A DNA stretch of 64,000 bases. It comes from Hyphomicrobiales bacterium (GTDB lineage: Bacteria; Pseudomonadota; Alphaproteobacteria; Rhizobiales; Beijerinckiaceae). The translations under genes were made by a program, and so were the position numbers. The stretch is taken from contig JAFBAS010000023.1 in the NCBI GenBank assembly GCA_019247605.1, forward strand, positions 1-64,000. The letters are read 5' to 3'. The notes under the pieces are model-generated. The model worked only from the letters and a program-made list of their open reading frames with translations. It did not search any database and had not been told where the DNA came from. Within the stretch, counting starts at the first letter, position 1. The number at the start of each line of letters is the position of its first letter. This document shows positions 18,637-28,249 of this stretch, piece after piece.

Positions 18637-19570
18637 TGGGCAGATGCCTCGCGAGCGCCTCGAGAACGGCCATGCGCACCGCGACGCCCATCTCGACTTG
18701 CTCGCGCACAAGCGATTGCGCTCCGTCGGCGACATCGGAGGCGATCTCGACGCCTCTGTTCATCGGGCCCGGATGCATGACGAGAGCATCCGGCTTCGCG
18801 TAGGCGAGCTTTTCCCGATCGAGCCCAAAATAGCGGAAATATTCGCGCACGGAGGGCACGAAAGCGCCGCTCATTCTTTCTCGCTGAAGGCGCAACATCA
18901 TCACGATGTCGGCCCCCGCAAGACCGCTGCGCATATCGCGCGCGACCTCGACGCCGAAACGCTCGACTTGCGCCGGCAGCAACGTCGAGGGGCCGACGAG
19001 CCGCACGAAGGCGCCCAGAGCCGAGAGGCAGATGATGTTGGAGCGAGCCACGCGCGAATGGAGGATGTCGCCACAAATCGTTATCACGAGCCCTTCGATC
19101 CGTCCCTTGGCGCGGCGGATCGTCAAGGCGTCGAGGAGCGCTTGTGTCGGATGCTCGTGAGCACCATCGCCCGCGTTCACGACCGAGCAATCGACTTTTC
19201 GGGCCAAAAGATTGACCGCTCCTGCCGCATGATGGCGCACGATGATGATGTCGGGGCGCATCGCGTTCAATGTCGCGGCCGTGTCGAGCAGCGTCTCGCC
19301 CTTTTTCACGGAGGACGCGGACACCGACATGTTCATCACATCGGCGCCGAGCCTTTTTCCGGCGATCTCGAAGGAAGATTGCGTGCGCGTCGAAGGCTCG
19401 AAGAAGAGATTGATCTGCGTGCGCCCCCGCAACGTGGCCGCCTTCTTCTCGACCTGTCGCGAGAGCGCGACGTAATCTTGCGCCGTGTCCAAAAGCCCTT
19501 CGATATCGGAACGCGACAAGCCTTCGATGCCGAGGAGATGGCGATAGGGATAAAGGGGTCGGCCACTCAT
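18629..19570 (-). CDS. pyrB: Aspartate carbamoyltransferase catalytic subunit
   Basis: A 313-residue enzyme of pyrimidine synthesis that joins carbamoyl phosphate and aspartate. Signature motifs: [12 protein letters not shown] (carbamoyl-phosphate binding), the HHAAGAVN and [14 protein letters not shown] blocks, the [11 protein letters not shown] stretch and [12 protein letters not shown]. The ATG at 19570 gives the usual length; the longer frame to 19648 adds 26 residues antisense to the promoter region. It heads the pyrB-pyrC-plsY-dprA set and is divergent from aidB (intergenic 19571-19767). Confidence 0.96.
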   Translation of the reverse strand: MSGRPLYPYRHLLGIEGLSRSDIEGLLDTAQDYVALSRQVEKKAATLRGRTQINLFFEPSTRTQSSFEIAGKRLGADVMNMSVSASSVKKGETLLDTAATLNAMRPDIIIVRHHAAGAVNLLARKVDCSVVNAGDGAHEHPTQALLDALTIRRAKGRIEGLVITICGDILHSRVARSNIICLSALGAFVRLVGPSTLLPAQVERFGVEVARDMRSGLAGADIVMMLRLQRERMSGAFVPSVREYFRYFGLDREKLAYAKPDALVMHPGPMNRGVEIASDVADGAQSLVREQVEMGVAVRMAVLEALARHLPNG

Positions 19571-19767
19571 TAAAGGCGCTGCATAGGAGAAAGCGAGCCT
19601 CAGCGCCAGCCTCGGGTGTCGAAAATCCACAGTCCTTCTGGAGCACACTTTTTTTCGGTTGATCGTCGCACTTTACATCGGCCGCGCCTTCCCGATGGAT
19701 CACCGGTCCAGGATCGACCGCAAATCGACGCGCCCTTGATGGCGAACGTGATTCGGCTCAACCTCGC

Positions 19768-21480
19768 ATGCGCGACCCTTGTTTGACGCAGATGAAAGCG
19801 CGATCTCCCGTGACCCTCGAGGCCTTCGCGACCCACGAAGTTTTCAATCAGACGCCTGCCTTCGTGGACGTCGACCTCGCGTCGCTCGACAAGCCCATGC
19901 TCGGCGCTCTCGCGGCATTCGGCGAGGAGAGTGACGCGAAGAAAATCGTCGCACGCGGGCCAATTCTCGGCAGCGCCGAGAATCTCGAGCTCGCGCGTCT
20001 CGCAAACGAGAACCCACCCAAGCTCAAGCTCTTCGATGCGCGTGGCGAGCGCCAGGATTTCGTCGAGTTCCACCCCGCTTACCACGCGCTCATGCGCGCC
20101 AGCATCGCGGCCGGGCTTGCCTCATCGACTTTCGAAGCCCACGCGCCGAAACTCGCTTCCCCGCCCGGCAAGCTTCACGGCAAGGGGAATGTGGCGCGCT
20201 CGGCCCTGCACTACCTCACGAGCGGTGTGGAAGCGGGCCATCTCTGTCCCGTGACCATGACGCATGCGGGCATCGCCGTGCTTGCGGCCGCGCCCGACCA
20301 ACTCGAAAAGCTCATGCCGCTGATCTTCTCGCGCGTTTACGACGCGTCCTTCAGGCCGTTTTGGGAGAAGCAAGGCGTGACCTTGGGCATGGGCATGACG
20401 GAGAAGCAAGGCGGCAGCGACGTTCGCGCGAACACCACTCGCGCCGAGCGCATCGCCAAGGACGAGTATGAGATCACCGGACACAAATGGTTCTTCTCGG
20501 CGCCGATGTGCGATGCTTTTCTCGTCCTGGCGCAAGCCGCCGGCGGCCTCACCTGTTTTCTCATGCCGCGCTTTCGTCCCGACGGCGCGCTCAACGGCTT
20601 GCGCCTGCAGCGGCTCAAGGACAAGCTCGGCAACCGCTCGAATGCGTCATCCGAAGTGGAGTTCGTAAAGGCGTTCGCCTGGCGCGTCGGCGAAGAAGGT
20701 CGCGGCGTTGCGACCATCATCGAGATGGTCCAGCTCACCCGATTGGATTGCATCAGCGCTTCGGCCGGGCTGATGCGCATGGGCCTGGCGCTTGCGATGC
20801 ATCATGCACGCCACCGCATTGTCTTCCAAAGGAAACTCGTCGATCAGCCGGCCATGCGCTCGACCCTCGCCGACCTCGCGCTCACGGTCGAAGGTGCAGC
20901 GGCATTGGTTTTGAGGCTGGCCCGCGCCTTCGATCGCGCAAGCGAGGATGCGTCCGAGGCCCAGTATGCGCGCCTCATGACGCCCGCAGCCAAATTCGTC
21001 GTCTGCAAGGCCGCCCCGGCCTTTCTCTACGAAGCAATGGAATGCCTCGGAGGCAACGGCTATGTCGAGGAGACTCCGCTTCCTCGTCTTTATCGCGAGG
21101 CACCCGTCAACGCGATTTGGGAGGGCTGCGGCAACATCATGGCGCTCGATGTCTTGCGTGCCGCGAGCCGCGACAGGGATGCCGCGCACGGCGTGCTCAC
21201 CGATTTGGTACGCGACACGCAAGGGCTGCCCGGAGTCAGGGCAACAAAGCAGCGCATCGAAGTCGGGCTCGCGAGGAGCGACGCAGAGGCTTCGGCACGC
21301 GCGGTCACGCAAGATTTTGCGACGCTCGCTACGGTCGAGGCGCTGGCGCGCTGCGCACCCCCCGCGATCGTCGAGGCGTTCGCGCGCACGCGCCTTTCTC
21401 GCTCGAGCCTCGTCGTGGGCGCAGCCGAGCTCTCGAGCGAATGTGGAGAGCTTCTCGCGCGAGCCCTACCCACCGGATGA
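19768..21480 (+). CDS. aidB: Acyl-CoA dehydrogenase family protein, AidB type
   Basis: A 570-residue flavoprotein. It matches AidB rather than ordinary acyl-CoA dehydrogenases. The N-terminal extension contains HEVFNQTPAFVDVDL, followed by GMGMTEKQGGSDVRANTT, the GHKWFFSAPMCDAFLVLAQ block and the C-terminal ECLGGNGYVEE with a NAIWEGCGNIMALDVLRA segment. In E. coli AidB is induced by alkylating agents, binds DNA and has weak isovaleryl-CoA dehydrogenase activity. ATG 19768 is used; ATG 19792 (MKARSPV) is possible. It is divergent from pyrB. No Ada box was identified. Confidence 0.9.
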   Translation: MRDPCLTQMKARSPVTLEAFATHEVFNQTPAFVDVDLASLDKPMLGALAAFGEESDAKKIVARGPILGSAENLELARLANENPPKLKLFDARGERQDFVEFHPAYHALMRASIAAGLASSTFEAHAPKLASPPGKLHGKGNVARSALHYLTSGVEAGHLCPVTMTHAGIAVLAAAPDQLEKLMPLIFSRVYDASFRPFWEKQGVTLGMGMTEKQGGSDVRANTTRAERIAKDEYEITGHKWFFSAPMCDAFLVLAQAAGGLTCFLMPRFRPDGALNGLRLQRLKDKLGNRSNASSEVEFVKAFAWRVGEEGRGVATIIEMVQLTRLDCISASAGLMRMGLALAMHHARHRIVFQRKLVDQPAMRSTLADLALTVEGAAALVLRLARAFDRASEDASEAQYARLMTPAAKFVVCKAAPAFLYEAMECLGGNGYVEETPLPRLYREAPVNAIWEGCGNIMALDVLRAASRDRDAAHGVLTDLVRDTQGLPGVRATKQRIEVGLARSDAEASARAVTQDFATLATVEALARCAPPAIVEAFARTRLSRSSLVVGAAELSSECGELLARALPTG

Positions 21481-21574
21481 AGCTTCATCGCATTTGGGTT
21501 ATGAAACCGGGAAATGATTCCCGCGTTGAACCGCCTCTCACCCTCGCCGCCCTTCTCTCCTCAAAGGATGACCC

Positions 21575-21721
21575 ATGATCAACATCCACACACATTTGTC
21601 GCCGATCATCTCGATCATAGCTGGCGTCGTCATCCTGTTGATGCCGCGTCTTCTCAACTACATCGTGGCGATCTACCTCATCCTCATCGGCATCATCGGG
21701 CTCGACCTCGTGCGCGTGTAA
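21575..21721 (+). CDS. DUF3096 small membrane protein
   Basis: A 48-residue protein: a short polar N-terminus (MINIHTHLSP) followed by two hydrophobic segments, IISIIAGVVILLMPRLLNYIVAIYLILIGIIGL, ending DLVRV. This is the compact DUF3096 pattern, a two-helix inner-membrane protein widespread in proteobacteria and of unknown function. An AAAGGA site precedes the ATG by 5-6 bases. It lies between aidB and topA on the same strand. Confidence 0.85.
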   Translation: MINIHTHLSPIISIIAGVVILLMPRLLNYIVAIYLILIGIIGLDLVRV

Positions 21722-21859
21722 GGTGCGCCCGAGAGCGGAAGGCTTCTCCACCGAGCGCCGATTGACTTCGCTCTTCGACCTCACCATGTTCCGCCCTCTT
21801 CGCGAGCCCGCGGCTTGGGACGTGGACTCATCATCAAGCGCGCCTGCCGAACGGAAATC

Positions 21860-24535
21860 ATGAAAGTCGTCGTCGTCGAATCGCCTGCGAAGGCGAAGAC
21901 CATCAACAAATATCTCGGGCGCGGATACCAGGTCCTCGCCTCGTTCGGGCATGTCCGCGACCTGCCTCCGAAAGACGGCTCGGTCGATCCCGAGCATGAC
22001 TTTGCCTTGAAATGGGAGGTGGAGGCGCGAGGCGCCAAGCACGTTTCCGAGATCGCCAAATCGGTCAAAGGCGCGCAGGGCCTCATCCTCGCGACCGACC
22101 CGGACCGCGAAGGGGAAGCCATCTCCTGGCACATCGTGGAAGCCTTGAGCGCGAGGCGCGCCTTGAAAGGCGTGCCGGTTGAGCGGGTCACCTTCAACGC
22201 GATTACTCCCGACGCGGTGAGCAAGGCGATGTCACAACCGCGCGCCATCGACCAGGCACTCGTCGATGCCTATCTCGCACGGCGCGCCCTCGACTATCTC
22301 GTGGGCTTCAACCTGTCGCCCGTGCTCTGGCGCAAGCTGCCCGGCGCGCGCTCGGCGGGGCGCGTGCAATCCGTCGCGCTTCGCCTCGTCTGCGATCGCG
22401 AACTCGAGATCGAGCGCTTCGTGCCTCGCGAATATTGGTCGATCGCGGCGCAGTTGAAGACGCCACCTGGCGCCTCCTTCGAGGCTCGTCTCGTCGGTGC
22501 CGACGGCAAGAAGATCTCGCGGCTCGACGTAGGCACGGCAGCCGAGGCCGAGTCTTTCAAATCGGCGCTCGATGCCGCGACCTTCAGCGTCGCGGAAGTC
22601 GAGGCAAAGCCCGGCAAGCGCCATCCCTTCCCGCCCTTCACCACCTCGACCCTGCAACAAGAAGCCTCGCGCAAGCTCGGGCTCTCGCCGGCGATGACGA
22701 TGCGCATCGCGCAGCGCCTTTACGAAGGCGTAAGCGTCGATGGCGAAACGGTCGGGCTCATCACCTATATGCGCACCGACGGCGTCGACATGGCACCCGA
22801 AGCCATCGCCCGCATAAGGCGGATGATCGAGGCCGAGCACGGCAAGCCTTATCTTCCCGCTGCGCCCCGCCGCTACACCAACAAGGCGAAGAACGCTCAG
22901 GAAGCCCATGAAGCGATACGTCCGACCGATCCTTCTCGCCACCCCAGACAAATGGCGCGCCTGCTCGAGCCCGAGCAAGCGCGGCTTTACGAGCTGATCT
23001 GGATCCGCTCCGTCGCGAGCCAGATGGAGAGCGCGACGATCGAACGCACCACGGTCGACATCGTGGCGCAGGCCGGTGCGCGAAAGCTCGATTTGCGCGC
23101 GACGGGCCAGGTCATCACTTTCGACGGCTTTCTCAAGCTCTATCAGGAAGGGCGCGACGAAGAGCCCGAGGACGAGGAGAATCGCCGCCTCCCGCCGATG
23201 CAGGTGGGCGACGCCTTGAGGCGCGAGCGGATCGACATCGACCAGCACTTCACCGAGCCGCCGCCGCGCTTCTCGGAAGCAAGCCTGATCAAGCGAATGG
23301 AGGAGCTCGGCATCGGGCGCCCCTCGACCTACGCCTCGATCCTCGCCGTGCTGCAGGAGCGCGAATACGTCACGCTTGAGAAAAAGCGGCTCGTTGCGGC
23401 CGACAAGGGACGCATCGTCACCGCCTTCCTCGAGAATTTCTTCAAGCGCTACGTCGAATACGACTTCACCGCCTCGCTCGAGGAAGACCTCGACCGCATC
23501 TCGAACAGCGAGATCGCGTGGAAAGAGGTGATGCGTCGCTTCTGGAAGGATTTCTCCGCAGCGATCGCGGGGACCAAGGAATTGCGCACGACGCAGGTTC
23601 TCGACGCGCTCAATGAAGCGCTCGGTCCACATATCTTTCCCGTCAAAGGAGACGGCGCAAATCCGCGCGCTTGCCCTTCTTGCGGCACGGGAAACTTGTC
23701 GCTGAAGCTCGGCAAATTCGGCGTGTTCATCGGCTGCTCGAATTATCCGGAATGCCGGTTCACTCGCCAGCTCTCCGCCGCAGGCGCCATGAACGGCAAG
23801 GGCGCGAACGGGGAGAATGGGAGCCTCGTGAATGGCGCGCAGGTGCTCGGGAAGGACGCTGCGAGCGGCCTCGAGATCACGCTGCGCGATGGGCGCTTTG
23901 GCCTTTATCTGCAGCTCGGCGATGGCGAAAAGCCAAAGCGCGTGAGCGTTCCGAAAGGGCTGGACCCTGCCGCCGTCGACCTCGAAAAAGCGATGAGGCT
24001 TCTCTCCTTGCCGCGCGAAGTCGCAAAGCACCCGGAGAGTGGCGAGCCGATCCTCGCCGGCATCGGGCGCTACGGACCTTACGTGCAGCACGGCCGGACA
24101 TTCGCAAACCTCGAGAAATCCGACGATGTCTTGGAGATCGGCGCCAATCGCGCGATCGACCTCATCATCGCGCGCGAAACCGGCGGCCCGGGCCGCGGCC
24201 GCTTCGGCGGCGGTGCGCCGGCGGGCCGGCAGCTCGGCGAGCATCCCGAAGGTGGTCCGGTCACGGTGCGTCCGGGACGTTTCGGGCCTTACGTCAATCA
24301 CGGAAAGCTCAACGCAACTTTGCCGAAGGGGCTCGATCCCGACAGCATCGGCCTCGACGAGGCGCTCGCGCTTCTCGAGACAAAAAAAGCAGCCGGCGGG
24401 GGATCACGCCGGGCGAGGGGCCGGCGCGCTCCGCCCAAAGGCGCCGCCAGCACAAAAAGCTTAAAGCCCAAAAAGAGACCGTCGAAGAACATCGTCTCTA
24501 AGACGGCACCCGCGAAGAGGACGCGAAAGGGCTAA
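21860..24535 (+). CDS. topA: DNA topoisomerase I
   Basis: An 891-residue type IA topoisomerase that relaxes negative supercoils. The N-terminal Toprim domain starts MKVVVVESPAKAKTINKYLG and includes the acidic ATDPDREGEAI motif. The catalytic tyrosine is Y303 in GLITYMRTDG. Behind the core are one four-cysteine zinc ribbon (C605 onward, CPSCGTG...GCSNYPEC) and several topoisomerase C-terminal repeats (GRFGLYLQLGDGEKPKRVS, GRYGPYVQHG, GRFGPYVNHG), then a Lys/Arg/Pro tail. Length is normal for alphaproteobacteria. ATG 21860 starts exactly at the Toprim strand; the upstream 15 in-frame residues are rejected. Confidence 0.97.
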   Translation: MKVVVVESPAKAKTINKYLGRGYQVLASFGHVRDLPPKDGSVDPEHDFALKWEVEARGAKHVSEIAKSVKGAQGLILATDPDREGEAISWHIVEALSARRALKGVPVERVTFNAITPDAVSKAMSQPRAIDQALVDAYLARRALDYLVGFNLSPVLWRKLPGARSAGRVQSVALRLVCDRELEIERFVPREYWSIAAQLKTPPGASFEARLVGADGKKISRLDVGTAAEAESFKSALDAATFSVAEVEAKPGKRHPFPPFTTSTLQQEASRKLGLSPAMTMRIAQRLYEGVSVDGETVGLITYMRTDGVDMAPEAIARIRRMIEAEHGKPYLPAAPRRYTNKAKNAQEAHEAIRPTDPSRHPRQMARLLEPEQARLYELIWIRSVASQMESATIERTTVDIVAQAGARKLDLRATGQVITFDGFLKLYQEGRDEEPEDEENRRLPPMQVGDALRRERIDIDQHFTEPPPRFSEASLIKRMEELGIGRPSTYASILAVLQEREYVTLEKKRLVAADKGRIVTAFLENFFKRYVEYDFTASLEEDLDRISNSEIAWKEVMRRFWKDFSAAIAGTKELRTTQVLDALNEALGPHIFPVKGDGANPRACPSCGTGNLSLKLGKFGVFIGCSNYPECRFTRQLSAAGAMNGKGANGENGSLVNGAQVLGKDAASGLEITLRDGRFGLYLQLGDGEKPKRVSVPKGLDPAAVDLEKAMRLLSLPREVAKHPESGEPILAGIGRYGPYVQHGRTFANLEKSDDVLEIGANRAIDLIIARETGGPGRGRFGGGAPAGRQLGEHPEGGPVTVRPGRFGPYVNHGKLNATLPKGLDPDSIGLDEALALLETKKAAGGGSRRARGRRAPPKGAASTKSLKPKKRPSKNIVSKTAPAKRTRKG

Positions 24536-24559
24536 TGATCTGACCTTTGCCAGATCATT
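24534..24559 (+). terminator. Stem-loop at the end of topA
   Basis: A perfect 9-base inverted repeat (AATGATCTG / CAGATCATT) with an 8-base loop begins inside the topA stop codon. It is followed by only a weak T-run (ATTTGT), so it may act as a terminator or a mRNA 3' stabiliser. Confidence 0.5.
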
Positions 24560-24688
24560 TGTAACTTTCGGGCACGGTGTTTTTGCCTGAAGTCAACCCC
24601 TTCACGCCTAATCCGTCCCCACGGCTTTGCACCTTCGCAAAGTGTCTTAAGACAAATTTCAGGAATCATGCTAAATATCTAGTTAGCG

Positions 24689-24792
24689 TCCAATTGGATG
24701 CTCGCCGCTTGATGATCCGAAGTCGCGAAAAATCGCGGCACGGCGTCAGCGATGTTAATGAAGGCTGTCTTGGTCCAATCCTGCGATTGGAC
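24689..24792. promoter_or_regulatory. Cluster of palindromes upstream of the autotransporter gene
   Basis: Three perfect inverted repeats sit within about 100 bases of the AT-richer gap 24560-24890: TCCAATTGGA (24689-24698), CGCGA-AAAA-TCGCG (24724-24737) and GTCCAAT-N6-ATTGGAC (24773-24792). The first and third share the half-site TCCAAT. The last ends about 98 bases before the autotransporter ATG. They look like operator sites for dimeric regulators; none is identified. Confidence 0.4.
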
Positions 24793-24890
24793 TTCAGACA
24801 CTGCCTTGCAACTCAGAAAAGCGCGAAGGCAAGGCCCGTCATCAGGGCTTCGGCCAAGCAGGGATAAACCGTAGCGCTTAAGGGGCACGA

Positions 24891-27800
24891 ATGTCTTGTT
24901 TGGGCTGGGGGACGAAGCGTAGGGAGTGGGACGGGTACGCGCGCAAGAGCGCGCGGCTTTTTGCCGACACGCCCTCGACAGCGCTTTTTTCCTCCGTCCG
25001 CGGGCGCTGCCGCACGCTGTGGCTCTCGGCCACGGGGATAGCGCTCATAGCGGCGTCCCCCGCTTTAGCAATGGATTTCACCGTGAACAGCGACGCCAGC
25101 TTGCGCGCCGCACTCACCAATGCGGTCGCGGGGGACTCGATCAGCTTCACCGCCAACATTTCGACGGCGAGTGATCTGCCGGCGATCACGCAAAGCATCA
25201 CGGTCAACGGCAACAACTTCACGCTTTCGGGGGCGAACAGCACCGCCAACGGCAATAGTGCGCTTTTCGTCTTCTCGGGCACGGTCGCGATCAATAATCT
25301 CACGATCAGCCAGGTGACCGCGCAAGGCGGCGCCGGCGGCAACAGCGCCGGCGGCGGAGCGGGCCTCGGAGGTGCCTTGTTCATCGGCGCCCAGGCCAAT
25401 GTGACCGTGAGCAACGTCTCGCTGCTCAACAATGTGGCGCAAGGCGGAAATGGCGGCGCGCCCTCGGCTGTCAGAGGCGGGGGTGGAGGCGGGGGGTTGG
25501 GCGGTGCCGGTGGCTCCGCCGGCGGCGGTGGTGGAGGCGTCGGCAATCCCGGCATAGGTGGAGGCGGAGGGAATCCGGGTGGAAACGGAAACCTGACGGG
25601 ACAAAACAGCGGCGTTACGAGCGCCGGCAGCAACGGTGGAGGTGGTCCGGGCGGCCCCAGCGGAACATCTGGAGGCGGCGGCGGCGGAGCTGGCGCAACG
25701 CTGTCGAGCGGCACGGATGGCGGCGCCGGTGGCTTCGGTGGTGGTGGAGGCGGAGGGGCCGGCGTAGGCAATGGCGGTGACGCGGGCTTACGCCCCGGAA
25801 ATTTGAAGACGCTTGCGGGTGTCAAAACGTTCAATTTGGCCAACCCACTCGCCGCCGGCAGTGGCGGTTTCGGAGGGGGTGGGGGCGCTCCAGGCGGCCG
25901 AAACGAAGCGAGAGGTGGCGGCGATGGCGGGTTCGGCGGCGGCGGCGGTGCCGGCAAAAACGCCGCCGGCAGCGGTGGCTTCGGCGCGGGCGCAGGAGAT
26001 GGAGCCGGCGGAGAAGGAGGCGGCGGCGGACTGGGGGCGGGTGGCGCGATCTTCGTGCAGCAAGGCGGCACGCTGACGCTTGCAGGCAATCTCTCGGTCA
26101 ACGGAAACTCGGTTGTCGGAGGGACGGGCGGTAGTGCCGGCGCCGGCAATGGCTCCGCTTTTGGCAGCGGCATCTTCTTGCAAGGCAACAGCACCATCGT
26201 CTTCCAGCCGGGCGCGGGACAGGTGCAGATGGTCGCCGATGTCATCACGGATCAGAACGGCAGCACCCTCGCGACGACTCAGACGACTAAAGCGCCCAAT
26301 ACGTTCGCGCTCAGCAGCGCTCAGAGCTTGAACCTCGGGAGCGGCGGCAGTGGCGGCATTACGCTCAATGGCCCCGGCACGCTCGTACTTTCCGCGGTCG
26401 ACACCTATACGGGTCCGACCACCGTCACCGCCGGCACGCTCGGCGTGACAGGCTCGATCGCAAATTCGATCACGACCGTGTCGAACGGCGGCACGGTCGC
26501 GGGCTCCGGAACGCTGGGCGGCCTGGTGGCCCAAGCAGGCGGCACGGTGGCGCCCGGAGCGCTCGCGCCCTTCACCACCCTCAATGTGACGGGCAATGCG
26601 AGCTTCGCAGCGGGCTCGATCTTCCTCGTCAACATCAATGGCGCGGGCCAAAACGACAAGCTCCTCGTCACCGGCACGGCGACCCTGACGGGCGGCACCG
26701 TGCAAGTGCTCGCCGGAACGGGCATCACGGCGGCAAGCCGCTTCACGCTTTTGACGGCGAGTGGGGGCGTGACGGGCGCCTTCGCGCAGGTCACGGCGAG
26801 CACGAATCTCGCCTTCCTGACGCCGGTGCTCAGCGAGGACGCGAACGATGTCTTCTTGAGCTTTCTTCTTCCTGGTGGCGCGCCGCCACCACCGGCTTTT
26901 CCTTCGGTGGCCGCCACGCCCGGCCAGAAGGCGACCGCGGCCGCCGTGCAGGCGCTCGGCTCGGGGCCGCTCTTCAACGCCGTGATCGGCCAAAGCGCCG
27001 CCGGCGCGCGTCAGGCCTTCGACGCGCTCTCCGGCGAGATCCACGCAACCGCCGTCTCGGCGGCCTTCGAGGACGATCGGTTGCCGCGCGAGGCGATCCT
27101 CGACCGCTTGAGCCAGCCGCTCGCGACGCCGCTTCTCGGCGTCGCCTCCACGATGACGGCGGCTTACGCGTCCGACCTTCCGACCCGCAAGGGTCAGCCC
27201 GTCGCGCCCATCGAGGTTCGCATGTACCAGCCTCGGCTTTTCGATCTTTGGGGCCAGGGTTTTGGCGATTGGGGGCGCGGCAAGGGCGACGGCAATGCCG
27301 CGTCCTTCGATCGCTCGATCGGCGGCTTCATCATCGGCGGGGATGTCTCGGCCATTGGTTTTGCCGGAAGCGAATGGCGCTTGGGCGCGGCCGGTGGCTA
27401 CACCAACGATACGGTCCATGTCGACCAGCGCCTCTCTTCGGCGGATTTCGAGAACGTGTTCGGCGCCATCTATGCGGGCGCGAGCTACGGCGCAGTGCAT
27501 GTGCGCGCCGGGGCGATCTACGGCTCGAACAGCTTGTCGACGAGCCGCTCGGTCGTCTTCCCCGGATTCTTCGACGCCGAATCTTCGAACAGCGGCGGCA
27601 CGACGGCGCAAGGCTTCGGCGAAGCGGGATATCGGCTGAACCTTCCGGGCGTGAGCTTCGGCAGTTTCAGCGTCTCGCATGCCACCCTCGAGCCTTTCGT
27701 CGGCGCGGCCGCGATCAACATCCACCTCAACGGCTTCAACGAGATCGGCGGACCGGCGGCCCTCACGGGCCTCGCGCGCAATTTCGACCTTGCGACCTCG

Positions 27801-28100
27801 ACGTTGGGATTGCGCCTCCAAAGCAACATCGATGCACCCGTGCCGCTCACCGCTCATGCGCTCCTCGGGTGGCGGCGCGCCTATGGCGACGTCGTGCCCT
27901 CGGTGGTCCTTGCCTTCCAAAACGCTTCGCAGAGCTTCAGCGTGTCCGGCGTGCCGATCGATCGCAACGCCCTCCTTGTCGAAGCAGGCTTGGATTACGC
28001 GGTGACCTCGGCCGCCAAGCTCGGCATCTGGTACTCCGGTCAATACGGTGAGCGGGGCTTCGACAACGCCGTGAAGGCCCAGCTCGACGTGAGCTTCTAG
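24891..28100 (+). CDS. Autotransporter with glycine-rich passenger
   Basis: A 1069-residue type V secreted protein. A long signal peptide (about residues 1-60, cleavage after ASPALA) is followed by a passenger that begins like a beta-helix (repeated short hydrophobic/Asn-Ser strands such as ITVNGNNFTLSGANSTANGN). It then passes into an extreme Gly-rich segment (about residues 143-400, GGxGG runs), and resumes with the autotransporter-associated beta-strand motif (GTLVLSAVDTYTGPTTVTAGTLGV). The C-terminal domain (about 778-1069) starts at a MYQPRLFDLWGQGFG block and ends in AQLDVSF, the aromatic terminal residue needed for BAM insertion. Likely a surface adhesin or matrix protein. It lies between topA and rnr, which are usually adjacent in relatives. 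Two very long antisense frames here are by-products of the Gly-rich composition. Confidence 0.9.
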   Translation: MSCLGWGTKRREWDGYARKSARLFADTPSTALFSSVRGRCRTLWLSATGIALIAASPALAMDFTVNSDASLRAALTNAVAGDSISFTANISTASDLPAITQSITVNGNNFTLSGANSTANGNSALFVFSGTVAINNLTISQVTAQGGAGGNSAGGGAGLGGALFIGAQANVTVSNVSLLNNVAQGGNGGAPSAVRGGGGGGGLGGAGGSAGGGGGGVGNPGIGGGGGNPGGNGNLTGQNSGVTSAGSNGGGGPGGPSGTSGGGGGGAGATLSSGTDGGAGGFGGGGGGGAGVGNGGDAGLRPGNLKTLAGVKTFNLANPLAAGSGGFGGGGGAPGGRNEARGGGDGGFGGGGGAGKNAAGSGGFGAGAGDGAGGEGGGGGLGAGGAIFVQQGGTLTLAGNLSVNGNSVVGGTGGSAGAGNGSAFGSGIFLQGNSTIVFQPGAGQVQMVADVITDQNGSTLATTQTTKAPNTFALSSAQSLNLGSGGSGGITLNGPGTLVLSAVDTYTGPTTVTAGTLGVTGSIANSITTVSNGGTVAGSGTLGGLVAQAGGTVAPGALAPFTTLNVTGNASFAAGSIFLVNINGAGQNDKLLVTGTATLTGGTVQVLAGTGITAASRFTLLTASGGVTGAFAQVTASTNLAFLTPVLSEDANDVFLSFLLPGGAPPPPAFPSVAATPGQKATAAAVQALGSGPLFNAVIGQSAAGARQAFDALSGEIHATAVSAAFEDDRLPREAILDRLSQPLATPLLGVASTMTAAYASDLPTRKGQPVAPIEVRMYQPRLFDLWGQGFGDWGRGKGDGNAASFDRSIGGFIIGGDVSAIGFAGSEWRLGAAGGYTNDTVHVDQRLSSADFENVFGAIYAGASYGAVHVRAGAIYGSNSLSTSRSVVFPGFFDAESSNSGGTTAQGFGEAGYRLNLPGVSFGSFSVSHATLEPFVGAAAINIHLNGFNEIGGPAALTGLARNFDLATSTLGLRLQSNIDAPVPLTAHALLGWRRAYGDVVPSVVLAFQNASQSFSVSGVPIDRNALLVEAGLDYAVTSAAKLGIWYSGQYGERGFDNAVKAQLDVSF

Positions 28101-28249
28101 ACGGGTCTGCGCAATCTTTAGCGCGGCCGAGGCAATGCCTCGTCCCGTTCGCTGCCATTTCGCATCGAAGTTCCAGCCGCGCGAACGCGACAGGCGAAAG
28201 CCATGGCCTTTGCGGCTCGGGCATGCGAGAAGGCCTGACCCGCTCTCAT

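Noticed and set aside
22232-24301. 689-codon frame antisense to topA
   Set aside because: Shadow of a strongly supported topoisomerase gene; composition has no protein-like pattern.
24878-26248. 456-codon Pro-rich frame on the minus strand
   Set aside because: It is the exact antisense of the Gly-rich passenger (Gly codons read as Pro/Ala); no start signal.
25788-28043. Very long open frame (751 codons) on the minus strand opposite the autotransporter
   Set aside because: Arg/Ala/Gly/Glu-rich shadow translation of a high-GC, Gly-coding strand; no domains, no ribosome site, and the plus-strand gene has signal peptide, passenger and barrel.
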